Shown one piece after another: positions 24,497 to 32,635 of a stretch of 64,000 bases of DNA. Numbering within the stretch: position 1 is the first letter of the stretch; each line of letters begins with the position of its first letter. The DNA is from Cyanobacteria bacterium GSL.Bin1 (GTDB lineage Bacteria; Cyanobacteriota; Cyanobacteriia; Cyanobacteriales; Rubidibacteraceae): assembly GCA_009909085.1 (NCBI GenBank), contig JAAANX010000033.1, positions 1-64,000 of the forward strand, in the 5' to 3' direction. Below the pieces are notes generated by a model. It ran no database searches and was not told the DNA's origin. It saw only the letters and a list, made by a program, of their open reading frames with translations. Made by a program: the position numbers and the translations under genes.

Positions 24497-24964
24497 ATGG
24501 TTGGGAAAAAAATACTTGCACTCTTCGTTGTGGTAGCTTTCTTAATCACAGGTTGTGGCAGTTCTGACGCTCAAAGTCCTCCCGCCTCTAAAACGGAAAC
24601 CACTCCAGAAATGAGTCAACAGCCAGAGCAAACAGAAGAAGTTGCTGAGGCAAAATCAGAAGCCAGTGCAGTCGAGTTAAGTCGAGAGGCTGCGGATCTC
24701 GAAAACGGCAAACAAGTCTTCATGGCAAAAGCCAATTGCACCCAATGTCATCGTGGCGGCATCAACACTGTAATCGCAGACAAACATTTGGGAAAAGATG
24801 CCCTGGAGAAATACAATATGGATTCTATAGCAGCGATCACGCACCAAGTGAGAAATGGTAAAAACGCGATGCCTGCCTACGGAAGACGACTCAGTGACGA
24901 ACAAATTCAAGATGTTGCTGCTTATGTCCTCTCCCAAGCCGAAAAAGGTTGGACCAATCAATAA
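24497..24964 (+). CDS. Cytochrome c6-like lipoprotein
   Basis: 155 aa. The N-terminus is a lipoprotein signal (LFVVVAFLITGC, lipobox Cys at about 20), followed by a 45-residue acidic Ser/Glu/Gln-rich linker and a c6-type haem domain (about 70-150). The haem site is CTQCH, and NAMPAYGRRLSDEQIQDVAAYVL contains the Met axial ligand and the typical C-terminal helix, split here over the last 45 residues. Soluble c6 (PetJ) carries a cleaved signal peptide, so this looks like a membrane-tethered relative. It has a strong ribosome site (AAGGAGGTG) and is co-transcribed with doxX. Confidence 0.9.
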   Translation: MVGKKILALFVVVAFLITGCGSSDAQSPPASKTETTPEMSQQPEQTEEVAEAKSEASAVELSREAADLENGKQVFMAKANCTQCHRGGINTVIADKHLGKDALEKYNMDSIAAITHQVRNGKNAMPAYGRRLSDEQIQDVAAYVLSQAEKGWTNQ

Positions 24965-24992
24965 CTGAATCTGCCGATGATTTTATCATTGC

Positions 24993-25027
24993 TCAGCGTT
25001 GGGAAGACTCAGCGCTGACTTTTTCTT
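24993..25027 (+). terminator. Intrinsic terminator after the DoxX/cytochrome operon
   Basis: TCAGCG (24993-24998) pairs with CGCTGA (25013-25018), followed by CTTTTTCTT. It lies 29 bp after the cytochrome stop and inside the last codons of the convergent amidase gene. The stem is short, so efficiency is uncertain. Confidence 0.45.
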
Positions 25028-26780
25028 GCTGATTTTTCCACCAAACTTCAACCCCATCCGCAATAGTTGCTGCCAGTTTTTCTTGCGCTTGGGGATCGGT
25101 AATCCATTCAAATTCAGTGGGATTAATCATGAAACCGAGTTCTAAAAGGACAGCGAGGGTCGTGTGGGGACGAGTCAGGGCAAGCGTATTCCAAAACACA
25201 CCATAGGAATCTCGATCGCGCTCATTAACCAGATAATTGTGAAGGAAAACCGCCAAGTCGTGGGCGGGCGGATTGTACCAAAAGGTACCGATCCCAGAGG
25301 TATTAATGGCATCTCCATCATCGGGAAGCGCATTGTAGTGAATGGAAAGCGCGATCGCGGGATTGACCTCATTAATGAAAGCAATCCGGTCTGCTAAAGA
25401 GACAAACTGATCGCTCTCGCGGGTCATATAAACGATTGCGCCTCGTTGTTCGAGTTCCTCTCGCAGCAACTGAGAAACCGTCAAATTCACTACCTTTTCA
25501 GGATATCCTGTGGGTCCTTTTGCCCCGAGCTCATCTCCGCCATGACCTGGATCAAGTACAATTTTCATGCCAGCTAGAGTTTTATTCAATTCTGCATCAC
25601 GCTTTGGTGGATGTTTCAGAGATAAAATCAAATTGCTTCCTTCATACCTGAGCCGATAGCCCCACTGTTGTTGTGACTTCAAATGAAAAGTATATTGCAC
25701 TGTCTCAGGGTCAACTTGTTTCCAATCTAAGCGTTTAATGAAGGGATCGTCATCGAAATGGATGGTATCGGTTTGCGCGATCGTATGATGCAAAGTCAGC
25801 GTAAAGGTTGCTTCCCCCTGTTCCACGCTCACTGGTACAGGAACTTGCAAGGGAAAACTAATTTCAGTGGTGGTTGCTTCTGGTTTGGCTTTGATACTGC
25901 GAATCAAGGTTTTTGGCGGAACAGCATCAGGAATGATTTGTGTCTCCTCAGCATTAATCCAAGCCCCATAAGCCAAACGTAACCATTCCCCGTCCCGTCC
26001 CGTGACGGTTGCTCTTGTTCCTTTTGGCAGGGGCGTCAGACGAGAATAGCTCGTGCCGGGACCGGTTCGGGCTGCGCCTGTATCTACCGTCACTTCCACC
26101 ACTGAATACTCTTGTGGCGTTAGGATTGTGATATCAGCTGTATCAGAAGCAGTAATGGTCTGGTCACCCAATTGCATTGTATAAGTGGGATTACCTAAAT
26201 TTCCAGCGACTTTTGTAGTGAAACATCCCTGATAAAGTTGGGTAACCTGAAAAAGGGGTGCATTTTCTCCGGTTAAAACCGCATAATTTGGAGGAAGGGC
26301 ACGTCTTGCCTGAGGCAACAGCGGGATGACTTGCTCATCTAAAGTTGCTCTCACCTCAGCCTGGGGTGAACCCATTGCTTCTAGGCAAATCAATTCTCCT
26401 ACCTGACGAGTCATGGGTTGGGAAGGCACAAGAGACTCAGAGGCAAAACCGCCAGTAGCAGGAGGAGTGGGAAAGGGTGGAACCCGAGTCACTTGGATTC
26501 TAACTTCTTGATCCTGATAACGTAAGGTAAATTGGTTGTCTCCCATGTCTAGGGGGAAACTCGGAGCAAAGTGTCCGGCTCTACTCTGTTCGATAGGGGT
26601 ACCATTAACATATACTCTACCGGGAGCCGTCCCAATGAGGAAGATTTGATCAGCTGTTGTCTGGTGCTTTTGAGGAGGATAAACCACAGTTAATTCTTGT
26701 TTTGTTTCCCCCAACGCTGGAAAAGTGGCATAACTTGTCACTAGCAGTCCTGAAATGAAAGGAGTGAACCAATTTTTCAT
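24993..26780 (-). CDS. N-acetylmuramoyl-L-alanine amidase (Amidase_3) with SH3b domain
   Basis: 595 aa, secreted: signal peptide MKNWFTPFISGLLVTSYATFPALG over two helical turns. The N-terminal region contains beta-rich segments, then an SH3b-type wall-binding domain (about 228-285, TGAARTGPGTSYSRLTPLPKG). The C-terminal zinc amidase (about 400-590) has IVLDPGHGGDELG, EKVVNLTVS, SIHYNALP and LLELGFMINP, which together give the His-Glu-His zinc ligands and the catalytic Glu. It cleaves between MurNAc and the stem peptide in cell separation or remodelling. It stands alone. Confidence 0.93.
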   Translation of the reverse strand: MKNWFTPFISGLLVTSYATFPALGETKQELTVVYPPQKHQTTADQIFLIGTAPGRVYVNGTPIEQSRAGHFAPSFPLDMGDNQFTLRYQDQEVRIQVTRVPPFPTPPATGGFASESLVPSQPMTRQVGELICLEAMGSPQAEVRATLDEQVIPLLPQARRALPPNYAVLTGENAPLFQVTQLYQGCFTTKVAGNLGNPTYTMQLGDQTITASDTADITILTPQEYSVVEVTVDTGAARTGPGTSYSRLTPLPKGTRATVTGRDGEWLRLAYGAWINAEETQIIPDAVPPKTLIRSIKAKPEATTTEISFPLQVPVPVSVEQGEATFTLTLHHTIAQTDTIHFDDDPFIKRLDWKQVDPETVQYTFHLKSQQQWGYRLRYEGSNLILSLKHPPKRDAELNKTLAGMKIVLDPGHGGDELGAKGPTGYPEKVVNLTVSQLLREELEQRGAIVYMTRESDQFVSLADRIAFINEVNPAIALSIHYNALPDDGDAINTSGIGTFWYNPPAHDLAVFLHNYLVNERDRDSYGVFWNTLALTRPHTTLAVLLELGFMINPTEFEWITDPQAQEKLAATIADGVEVWWKNQQEKVSAESSQR

Positions 26781-26960
26781 GTATCCTAAAACTCGGAATA
26801 AGATTCAGTTTGATTTCTTTTTATAGGATATTAGTTGAGTGTTCATCGGTAAAATTTTAAGACGAGTCAGAATCAAATCTGCTTGCACTTGTTTTCGTGG
26901 CGATTAGTGTTAAGCTCAGTGATAAAAATCATGCTCAAAAATTAAAGGAGAGAAATAAAA

Positions 26961-28049
26961 ATGATTGGTGCTATCGTAGGTGCTCTCGTAGGTCTAATTA
27001 TTGGTGGTGTCGGAGTTCTCTTGTTTATGAGAGATCAAATCACACAACTCAAAGAGAACCATCAAAAAAAGCTAGAACAGCAAAAGAAACAATTAGAACA
27101 AGAACATCAAAAGCGAATTGAGGAAACAACCCAACGCTTACAGCAAGATTACCAAGCGCGAACGCAAGAACAAATTGATGAGCAGATTGAACAAGAAATT
27201 GCTGCCGCCCGAGAAAATGCCCAAGCCGAGTTAGAACAACTCCGTCAGCAACTAGAAGAGACGCGTCAAGAACTAATAGCCCAACAAAATTATCAAGCTC
27301 AGGTAGAAGAGTTACAAAATGAACTGCAACGTACCAACGCCCACTATCAACAACAAATGGAAGCGTTGGAACAAGAAAAAGAAAGCGCGATCGCGCAAAC
27401 AAGAAGCGAATATGAAGAGCGGCTTGAACAACTGAACCAAGAACTTGCTTCAGCGCAAGAGAAGCTTGCTCAAGTTGAAGCGACCAGTGCAAACACCACT
27501 GAATCGGTAGAACCCAAAACTCAGTTTGCCTTTGAAGAACCGGAAACCACTTTTAGTCCCCAAGAGACAGAAGTTAGGGAAGAAGTAACCAGTTTTCAAG
27601 AGGTAGACACGAACTTGAGTGCAGAGTCAGCTAGCACCGCGAGTCCAACAGAGGAAGCAACAGCAACTGATGAATTTGATGAGCTGTTTGATGACGAACT
27701 GAGTACCAGTTCTGCAACCGCAGAATCAGCCACAACCAGTCAGCAAGAATTAGATGAATTCTTTTTGGATGATGAAGAAGAATTCAATACAGTAACCAGC
27801 AATGAAACTCAAGCTTTTGATGATGACGAATTTGATGCTTTCTTTGCTGATGTTAAGGAAACAGCAACCCCTGCTAACGGCACTGCCAGTCAAAGTGAGG
27901 AAGATGAATTAGAAGAGTTAGACGCTTTGTTTTCTGATGATGAAACAGCAAAGGATCAATCTCAAACTCAACAAAAAAGTACAGCTGATGAGGAATTAGA
28001 TAGCCTCTTTGATCTCTTTGATGAAGATGAAGCAAAAAAAAACGTGTAG
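26961..28049 (+). CDS. Membrane-anchored acidic coiled-coil protein, 362 aa
   Basis: I do not recognise a named family. A glycine-rich membrane segment at residues 2-23 is followed by a long Gln/Glu/Lys coiled coil (about 25-175) and an acidic tail with repeated DELF/DEFF/DDEEFN blocks (about 220-358). A clear ribosome site (AAAGGAG) precedes the ATG. The gene ends at TAG 28047-28049, just after GCA-AAA-AAA-AAC. The tract A-AAA-AAC (28037-28043) is in the phase of a classic -1 slippery site, and a -1 shift enters the frame of the HEAT gene. So the true product may be a 502-aa fusion. Confidence 0.75.
   Translation: MIGAIVGALVGLIIGGVGVLLFMRDQITQLKENHQKKLEQQKKQLEQEHQKRIEETTQRLQQDYQARTQEQIDEQIEQEIAAARENAQAELEQLRQQLEETRQELIAQQNYQAQVEELQNELQRTNAHYQQQMEALEQEKESAIAQTRSEYEERLEQLNQELASAQEKLAQVEATSANTTESVEPKTQFAFEEPETTFSPQETEVREEVTSFQEVDTNLSAESASTASPTEEATATDEFDELFDDELSTSSATAESATTSQQELDEFFLDDEEEFNTVTSNETQAFDDDEFDAFFADVKETATPANGTASQSEEDELEELDALFSDDETAKDQSQTQQKSTADEELDSLFDLFDEDEAKKNV
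28037..28043 (+). promoter_or_regulatory. Candidate -1 ribosomal frameshift site A-AAA-AAC
   Basis: The run of nine A (28034-28042) ends in C. In the reading frame of the upstream gene the codons are AAA-AAA-AAC, so A-AAA-AAC sits in the correct phase for tandem -1 slippage. The -1 frame is open from 28043 through the HEAT gene to 28468, reading R-V-V-E-Q-L-M-A-W, where the Met is the annotated ATG. I saw no strong stimulatory stem downstream. Transcriptional slippage or a genuine indel are alternatives. Confidence 0.45.
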
Positions 28050-28060
28050 TTGAGCAATTA

Positions 28061-28468
28061 ATGGCTTGGGGAAATGAAGAGAAGACGACAATTATTCCTC
28101 AAGTCGAAGCTTATGCTTGGGATGAAGATGAACGGGTTCGCGCTGGTGTTGCACTTACTTTTGGTCAATTGATTGCCGAAAAAACAGTCGATGATCAGGT
28201 AGAACAAGCGCTTCAGCAGTTAGGAAACCTCAGCTGCGATCGCGCGCCCTTAGTTCGCCAATGTGCCGTTCAATCTCTCGGCAAAATTCGTTCCGAAGCC
28301 GTCATTCCTTTCTTAACTCGCGCCTTACAAGATGCAGATCTTGACGTTGTGGCCAGTGCCAGTGCTATCTTAAACAACTACAAAACCGATCCCGGGCCTT
28401 CTGCCACTGCTTCCGAACCCACCCTACCGGAAAACAGCGCCCTAAAAGCGCAAAACCAATCACTTTAA
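28061..28468 (+). CDS. HEAT-repeat protein (possibly the C-terminal part of a frameshift fusion)
   Basis: 135 aa with about three HEAT-like helical repeats: ERVRAGVALTFGQL, LVRQCAVQSLGKI and DVVASASAILNNY, ending in a Ser/Pro tail. HEAT repeats serve protein-protein contacts; no partner is known. The ATG has no good Shine-Dalgarno, and the frame stays open for six codons upstream (RVVEQL), residues that look like the start of the first helix. That suggests the protein is normally longer at its N-terminus and joined to the gene ending 12 bp upstream. Confidence 0.75.
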   Translation: MAWGNEEKTTIIPQVEAYAWDEDERVRAGVALTFGQLIAEKTVDDQVEQALQQLGNLSCDRAPLVRQCAVQSLGKIRSEAVIPFLTRALQDADLDVVASASAILNNYKTDPGPSATASEPTLPENSALKAQNQSL

Positions 28469-28525
28469 TCTCTCCCGAGACGTTTAAAATAGGTTGGGTA
28501 ATCATGCACTGACGCCCAACCGAAT

Positions 28526-29845
28526 ATGAAACGTAACCTGGTTGTAATTGCATCGCTCCTTTTATCTGGAATTGTTGGGTGTACCACCGCTCCCTCCACT
28601 TCCCAATTGGCAGAATCAGAGGACAAACCATCATCTTCTGAGCAGGCAAAGCAAATTGCCACTCAACCTCTTACGCCACAACCCATTCAGATTAAAATAG
28701 AGGATTTACCGCCCCCTTTTGCCACGGAAAGTGCCTCGAAACCGCCACAAGTGAGTCCGATTCCAGACCAACCGACACTCAAGGTTCCGGAAGGATTTAC
28801 CGTTAACGTTTTTGCTGAAGATTTAAATAATCCCCGTTGGCTGGCTTTAACCCCCTCGGGAGATGTGTTAGTGACTGAAACTCGGGATAACCGGATCCGG
28901 TTATTAAAAGATACGGATAATAATGGGGTTGCTGATGTCTCGCAAGTGTTTGCCACTGCCGACAATGGCTTAGATATTCCCTTTGGCATGGCATTTACCG
29001 AAGATTATTTCTTTTTAGGCAATCACAATGCAGTGCGTCGCTACCCTTACGAAAAAGGGCAAGAACAACTCATGGACAAGGGAGAAAAAATTGCGGATCT
29101 TCCCGGTGGCGGTTATCGGCAACATTGGACGAGAAATGTTGTTCTTTCCCCCGATCAAAGCCAGCTCTATGTATCCATTGGTTCCCGCAGTAATGTCAGT
29201 GAAGAGCCGCTCCCCCGTGCTTCCGTACAGGTCATGAACTTAGATGGCTCAAATCAAGAAACCTTTGCCTTTGGTTTACGCAACCCAGTTGGGTTAGACT
29301 TTCATCCAGAAACGCAAGCCCTCTATACTACTGTCAATGAACGAGATGGTTTAGGCGATGACTTAGTTCCCGACTATTTAACCCGTTTAGAACCCGGTGA
29401 ATTTTATGGTTGGCCCTATACCTATTTCAAACCGAGTTTACTGGATCCGCGACAAAGTAATAACGGGAAAAGCAAGGAACCGGAACTGGCGGCAAAAACT
29501 CGCACCCCTGATGTTTTATTTCAATCCCATTCGGCTGCCTTGGGTTTAGCCTTTTATGACGGCAAGACCTTCCCAGAATTTTATCGTAATGGGGCCTTTG
29601 TTGCTTTTCGCGGGTCTTGGAATCGCGATCGCGGTACCGGCTATAAAATAGTGTTTGTTCCGTTTAATGAGCAAAATCGTCCCGAAGGCGATTATCAAGA
29701 TTTCCTGACCGGATTCCTGACCGATCCCAGTGTTCCCCGTACCTGGGGGCGTCCAGTGGGGGTACAGGTTCTTCCCGATGGCAGTTTACTCTTGACAGAA
29801 GAAGCTAACAACCGCATTTATCGCGTCCAATACACAGGACAATAA
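28526..29845 (+). CDS. PQQ-type sorbosone/glucose dehydrogenase-like lipoprotein
   Basis: 439 aa. A lipoprotein signal with lipobox IVGC (about 16-19) is followed by a Ser/Gln/Pro linker (to about 80) and a six-bladed beta-propeller of the soluble glucose/sorbosone dehydrogenase family (LKVPEGFTVNVFAEDLNNPR, VLVTETRDNRIRLLKD, FGLRNPVGLDFHPETQ, EFYGWPY, LLLTEEANNRIYRV). Family members oxidise sugars or aldoses in the periplasm with PQQ; no PQQ synthesis gene is in the window, so the cofactor is uncertain. The next gene begins 3 bp later, so the two are likely one operon. Confidence 0.88.
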   Translation: MKRNLVVIASLLLSGIVGCTTAPSTSQLAESEDKPSSSEQAKQIATQPLTPQPIQIKIEDLPPPFATESASKPPQVSPIPDQPTLKVPEGFTVNVFAEDLNNPRWLALTPSGDVLVTETRDNRIRLLKDTDNNGVADVSQVFATADNGLDIPFGMAFTEDYFFLGNHNAVRRYPYEKGQEQLMDKGEKIADLPGGGYRQHWTRNVVLSPDQSQLYVSIGSRSNVSEEPLPRASVQVMNLDGSNQETFAFGLRNPVGLDFHPETQALYTTVNERDGLGDDLVPDYLTRLEPGEFYGWPYTYFKPSLLDPRQSNNGKSKEPELAAKTRTPDVLFQSHSAALGLAFYDGKTFPEFYRNGAFVAFRGSWNRDRGTGYKIVFVPFNEQNRPEGDYQDFLTGFLTDPSVPRTWGRPVGVQVLPDGSLLLTEEANNRIYRVQYTGQ

Positions 29846-29848
29846 ACC

Positions 29849-30412
29849 GTGAATACCCCCAGTCACTATATTTTCAATCTTGTCTTTCTGGGCAACACCA
29901 TTGCCCCCCATGCCAACCTTGCCATTACGTTGGGCGCAATTCTACCCGATCTCCCCATTTTTATTTTTTATGGCATCACAAAATGGGTTTACCAACTGCC
30001 AGAAAAGGAAATTTGGGGAAACGCTTACCATGATCCCCTGTGGCAAAACCTAATTGCCCTTTTCCACTCTTTTCCCTTGGCTGCGATCAGTCTAATCCTC
30101 TGTCTATACTGGCATTGGCAAAGTGGAGTAGTATTCTGTACCAGCCTCATTTGCCATTCTCTCCTTGATTTTCCAGTTCATCATGATGACGCCCATCGCC
30201 ACTTTTTTCCCTTCAGTGACTATCGCTTTATTAGTCCCCTATCTTACTGGGATCACTCTCACTATGGGCATTTTGTCGCTTTAGCAGAAGTCTTATTTGT
30301 CCTTGCGGTTACCCCCTTTGCCATCAGTTTACTCAAATCTGGAGTAAGCAAAGGGATTATTTTTAGCATTGATTTATTGTATATTGTTGGCTACATCCGC
30401 TTTTATCTCTAA
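29849..30412 (+). CDS. Hypothetical integral membrane protein (YdjM/DUF457-like)
   Basis: 187 aa starting at GTG, 3 bp after the sugar dehydrogenase gene. Four or five hydrophobic spans with conserved polar residues in between: NTPSHYIFNLVFLG, LGAILPDLPIF, CHSLLDFPVHHDDAHRHFFPF and ISPLSYWDHSHYG. Paired His and Asp of this type occur in the membrane-bound metal-dependent hydrolase group (YdjM/DUF457). The activity is unknown. The operon position suggests a link with the periplasmic dehydrogenase but does not prove it. Confidence 0.75.
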   Translation: MNTPSHYIFNLVFLGNTIAPHANLAITLGAILPDLPIFIFYGITKWVYQLPEKEIWGNAYHDPLWQNLIALFHSFPLAAISLILCLYWHWQSGVVFCTSLICHSLLDFPVHHDDAHRHFFPFSDYRFISPLSYWDHSHYGHFVALAEVLFVLAVTPFAISLLKSGVSKGIIFSIDLLYIVGYIRFYL

Positions 30413-30494
30413 TGTTCCCGCTTGCTAGTCACGGGATTTGTGAGAAGATAGCAAAGACCCACTTTTGAGCCACCGCCGCTTGTTAAGGACATCT

Positions 30495-32300
30495 ATGGAA
30501 CTGCAAAATTCATCCCGCCGAACGAAAATTGTTGCGACTGTTGGTCCTGCCACACTCAAACCCGATGTCTTGCGCGATTTAATTAAAGCAGGGGCGACCA
30601 CCCTCCGACTCAACTTTTCTCATGGCACCCAAGAGGATCACCAAAGAAGCATCCGCCTGATTCGTCAAACCGCCTTTGAACTCAATCAACCCGTTGCCAT
30701 CTTACAAGACTTACAAGGACCGAAAATTCGCCTCGGTGAATTTGAAAAGGGTTCGATTACTCTGGCCAAAGGAGATCCCTTTATTCTCACTAGCGATCCG
30801 ATGATGGGTACTCAAGAAAAAAGTTATGTCAGTTATGACTTACTGGCTGAGGAAGTTCCTCCCGGTGCAACCATTTTGCTTGATGATGGTCGCGTTGAAA
30901 TGAAAGTCGAGGAAGTCTATCCAGAGAAAAAGGAGGTCCATGGGCGTGTTGTAGTTGGGGGAGTTCTCTCCAATAATAAAGGGGTCAATTTTCCAGGAGT
31001 CTATTTATCCGTTCGTGCTTTAACGGATAAAGATCGTCGGGACTTAATGTTTGGTTTAGATCAAGGCGTTGATTGGATCGCCTTGAGTTTTGTCCGCAAC
31101 CCCCAAGATGTTTTAGAGATTAAGGAAATTATTTCCAGTGCCGGCAAATCTGTGCCCGTCATTGCCAAAATTGAAAAGCATGAAGCCATTGAACAGATGG
31201 AAGCGATTTTATCGCTTTGTGATGGGGTAATGGTAGCGCGCGGTGACCTCGGCGTTGAATTACCAGCCGAAGATGTCCCCATTTTGCAAAAGCGACTGAT
31301 TCAAACCGCAAATCGTTTGGGAATTCCTGTCATTACGGCTACTCAAATGTTAGATAGCATGGTGGCCAATGCTCGTCCTACTCGCGCCGAAGTTTCTGAC
31401 GTTGCCAATGCAATTTTAGATGGGACAGATGCGGTCATGCTGTCCAATGAAACCGCGGTTGGACAACATCCCGTAGAAGCGGTAGCCACAATGGCGCGAA
31501 TTGCCGACCGCATGGAACGGGAAAAACCCAAGCCCTCCGACCAACTCGATACAACACGCACTATTCCCAATGCAATTTCGAGTGCAGTTAGTCAAATTTC
31601 CCGTCAGTTGGATGCTGCTGCCATTATGACCTTAACCAAAACCGGGGCAACGGCGAGAAATGTTTCAAAATTCCGTCCGCAGACCCGCATTTTAGCGGTC
31701 ACGCCTCATGTTGATGTGGCGCGTCAACTGCAACTGGTTTGGGGAGTGAAACCTCTGCTCGTTCTAGATTTACCGTCTACTGGACAAACCTTCAAAGCTG
31801 CCTTAAATGTCGCGCAAGAAAAAGGGCTACTGGCAGAAGGAGACTTAGTTGTCATGACTGCCGGCACTTTGCAAGGTGTTTCCGGATCAACTGATTTGAT
31901 CAAAGTAGAAGTTGTGACTGCGGTTTTGGGTCGGGGGGTGGGCATTGGTCACGGTACCGTTAGTGGTCGCGCCCGTGTGGCAAAAAGTGCGAACGATGTG
32001 GGAAACTTTCGTCCTGGGGAAATTCTAGTGGTTCCCAAGACGAATGCTGATTATGTTGAGGCAATCCGTAAAGCAACAGGAATTATCACTGAAGAAAGCA
32101 GTCTGACGAGCCATGCGGCAGTGATTGGTTTACGCCTGGGGATTCCTGTCATTGTTGGTTTTGAAGAAGCAACGCAAACGATTCGAGAAGGGGCAATCTT
32201 AAGTCTGGATGCTCAACGGGGGTTAGTCTTTTCGGGTGCGGTTCCGGCTGGGGGTCATTTGAATGAGGGTGCTGGTACGGGGGTTCCACTCCCTTCTTAA
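30495..32300 (+). CDS. pyk: Pyruvate kinase with C-terminal swivelling domain
   Basis: Last step of glycolysis: PEP plus ADP gives pyruvate plus ATP. It has 601 aa from the ATG giving MELQNSSRRTKIVATVGPAT, which follows AAGGA; a TTG ten codons upstream is less likely. Catalytic motifs: LRLNFSHG, GPKIRLG, VPVIAKIEKHEAIEQME (active-site Lys), MVARGDLGVELP and ITATQMLDSM. An extra C-terminal domain (about 480-590) of PEP-utiliser type ends in EESSLTSHAAVIGLRLGIP, split over the motif and its helix; such extensions occur in Geobacillus and cyanobacterial enzymes. It is monocistronic. Confidence 0.96.
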   Translation: MELQNSSRRTKIVATVGPATLKPDVLRDLIKAGATTLRLNFSHGTQEDHQRSIRLIRQTAFELNQPVAILQDLQGPKIRLGEFEKGSITLAKGDPFILTSDPMMGTQEKSYVSYDLLAEEVPPGATILLDDGRVEMKVEEVYPEKKEVHGRVVVGGVLSNNKGVNFPGVYLSVRALTDKDRRDLMFGLDQGVDWIALSFVRNPQDVLEIKEIISSAGKSVPVIAKIEKHEAIEQMEAILSLCDGVMVARGDLGVELPAEDVPILQKRLIQTANRLGIPVITATQMLDSMVANARPTRAEVSDVANAILDGTDAVMLSNETAVGQHPVEAVATMARIADRMEREKPKPSDQLDTTRTIPNAISSAVSQISRQLDAAAIMTLTKTGATARNVSKFRPQTRILAVTPHVDVARQLQLVWGVKPLLVLDLPSTGQTFKAALNVAQEKGLLAEGDLVVMTAGTLQGVSGSTDLIKVEVVTAVLGRGVGIGHGTVSGRARVAKSANDVGNFRPGEILVVPKTNADYVEAIRKATGIITEESSLTSHAAVIGLRLGIPVIVGFEEATQTIREGAILSLDAQRGLVFSGAVPAGGHLNEGAGTGVPLPS

Positions 32301-32419
32301 GGTTTTCTCTCGCTTCTCGTGCAGAAAAATAATTTCCAAACGAAGGAGAGTTCGCCAGGCAACTAACGAATGGTAATGAGTTATTCCCTCACTTTCCCCC
32401 GCCCAGTGACTCTTTTAGC

Positions 32420-32476
32420 AAACCCGATTTAGGATAATCATATAATTGACATAAAGTCAAGATCAGGTTCGGGTTT
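32420..32476. repeat. Nested inverted repeats upstream of the AAA-like gene
   Basis: The gap 32301-32635 (335 bp) holds no gene. Within it AAACCCGA (32420-32427) pairs with TCGGGTTT (32469-32476), and TTGAC (32446-32450) with GTCAA (32456-32460) lies inside. TTGACA could also act as a -35 element. It could be an operator or RNA leader for the gene at 32636; nothing else was seen in the gap. Confidence 0.4.
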
Positions 32477-32635
32477 AAGGAACTGATCTTTACCAATACA
32501 GACAACATCAATCATCCTAGAGGTAGAAAGTAAGTTTCCTTGCTGGTGATGAGGTGAAATTGAGAGAGTGCAAAAGCCAGGGAAAGGTGAGCTTACCAAT
32601 TGCTGAATCGTTGGAGTGGAAATCAAAAGTCAGAG

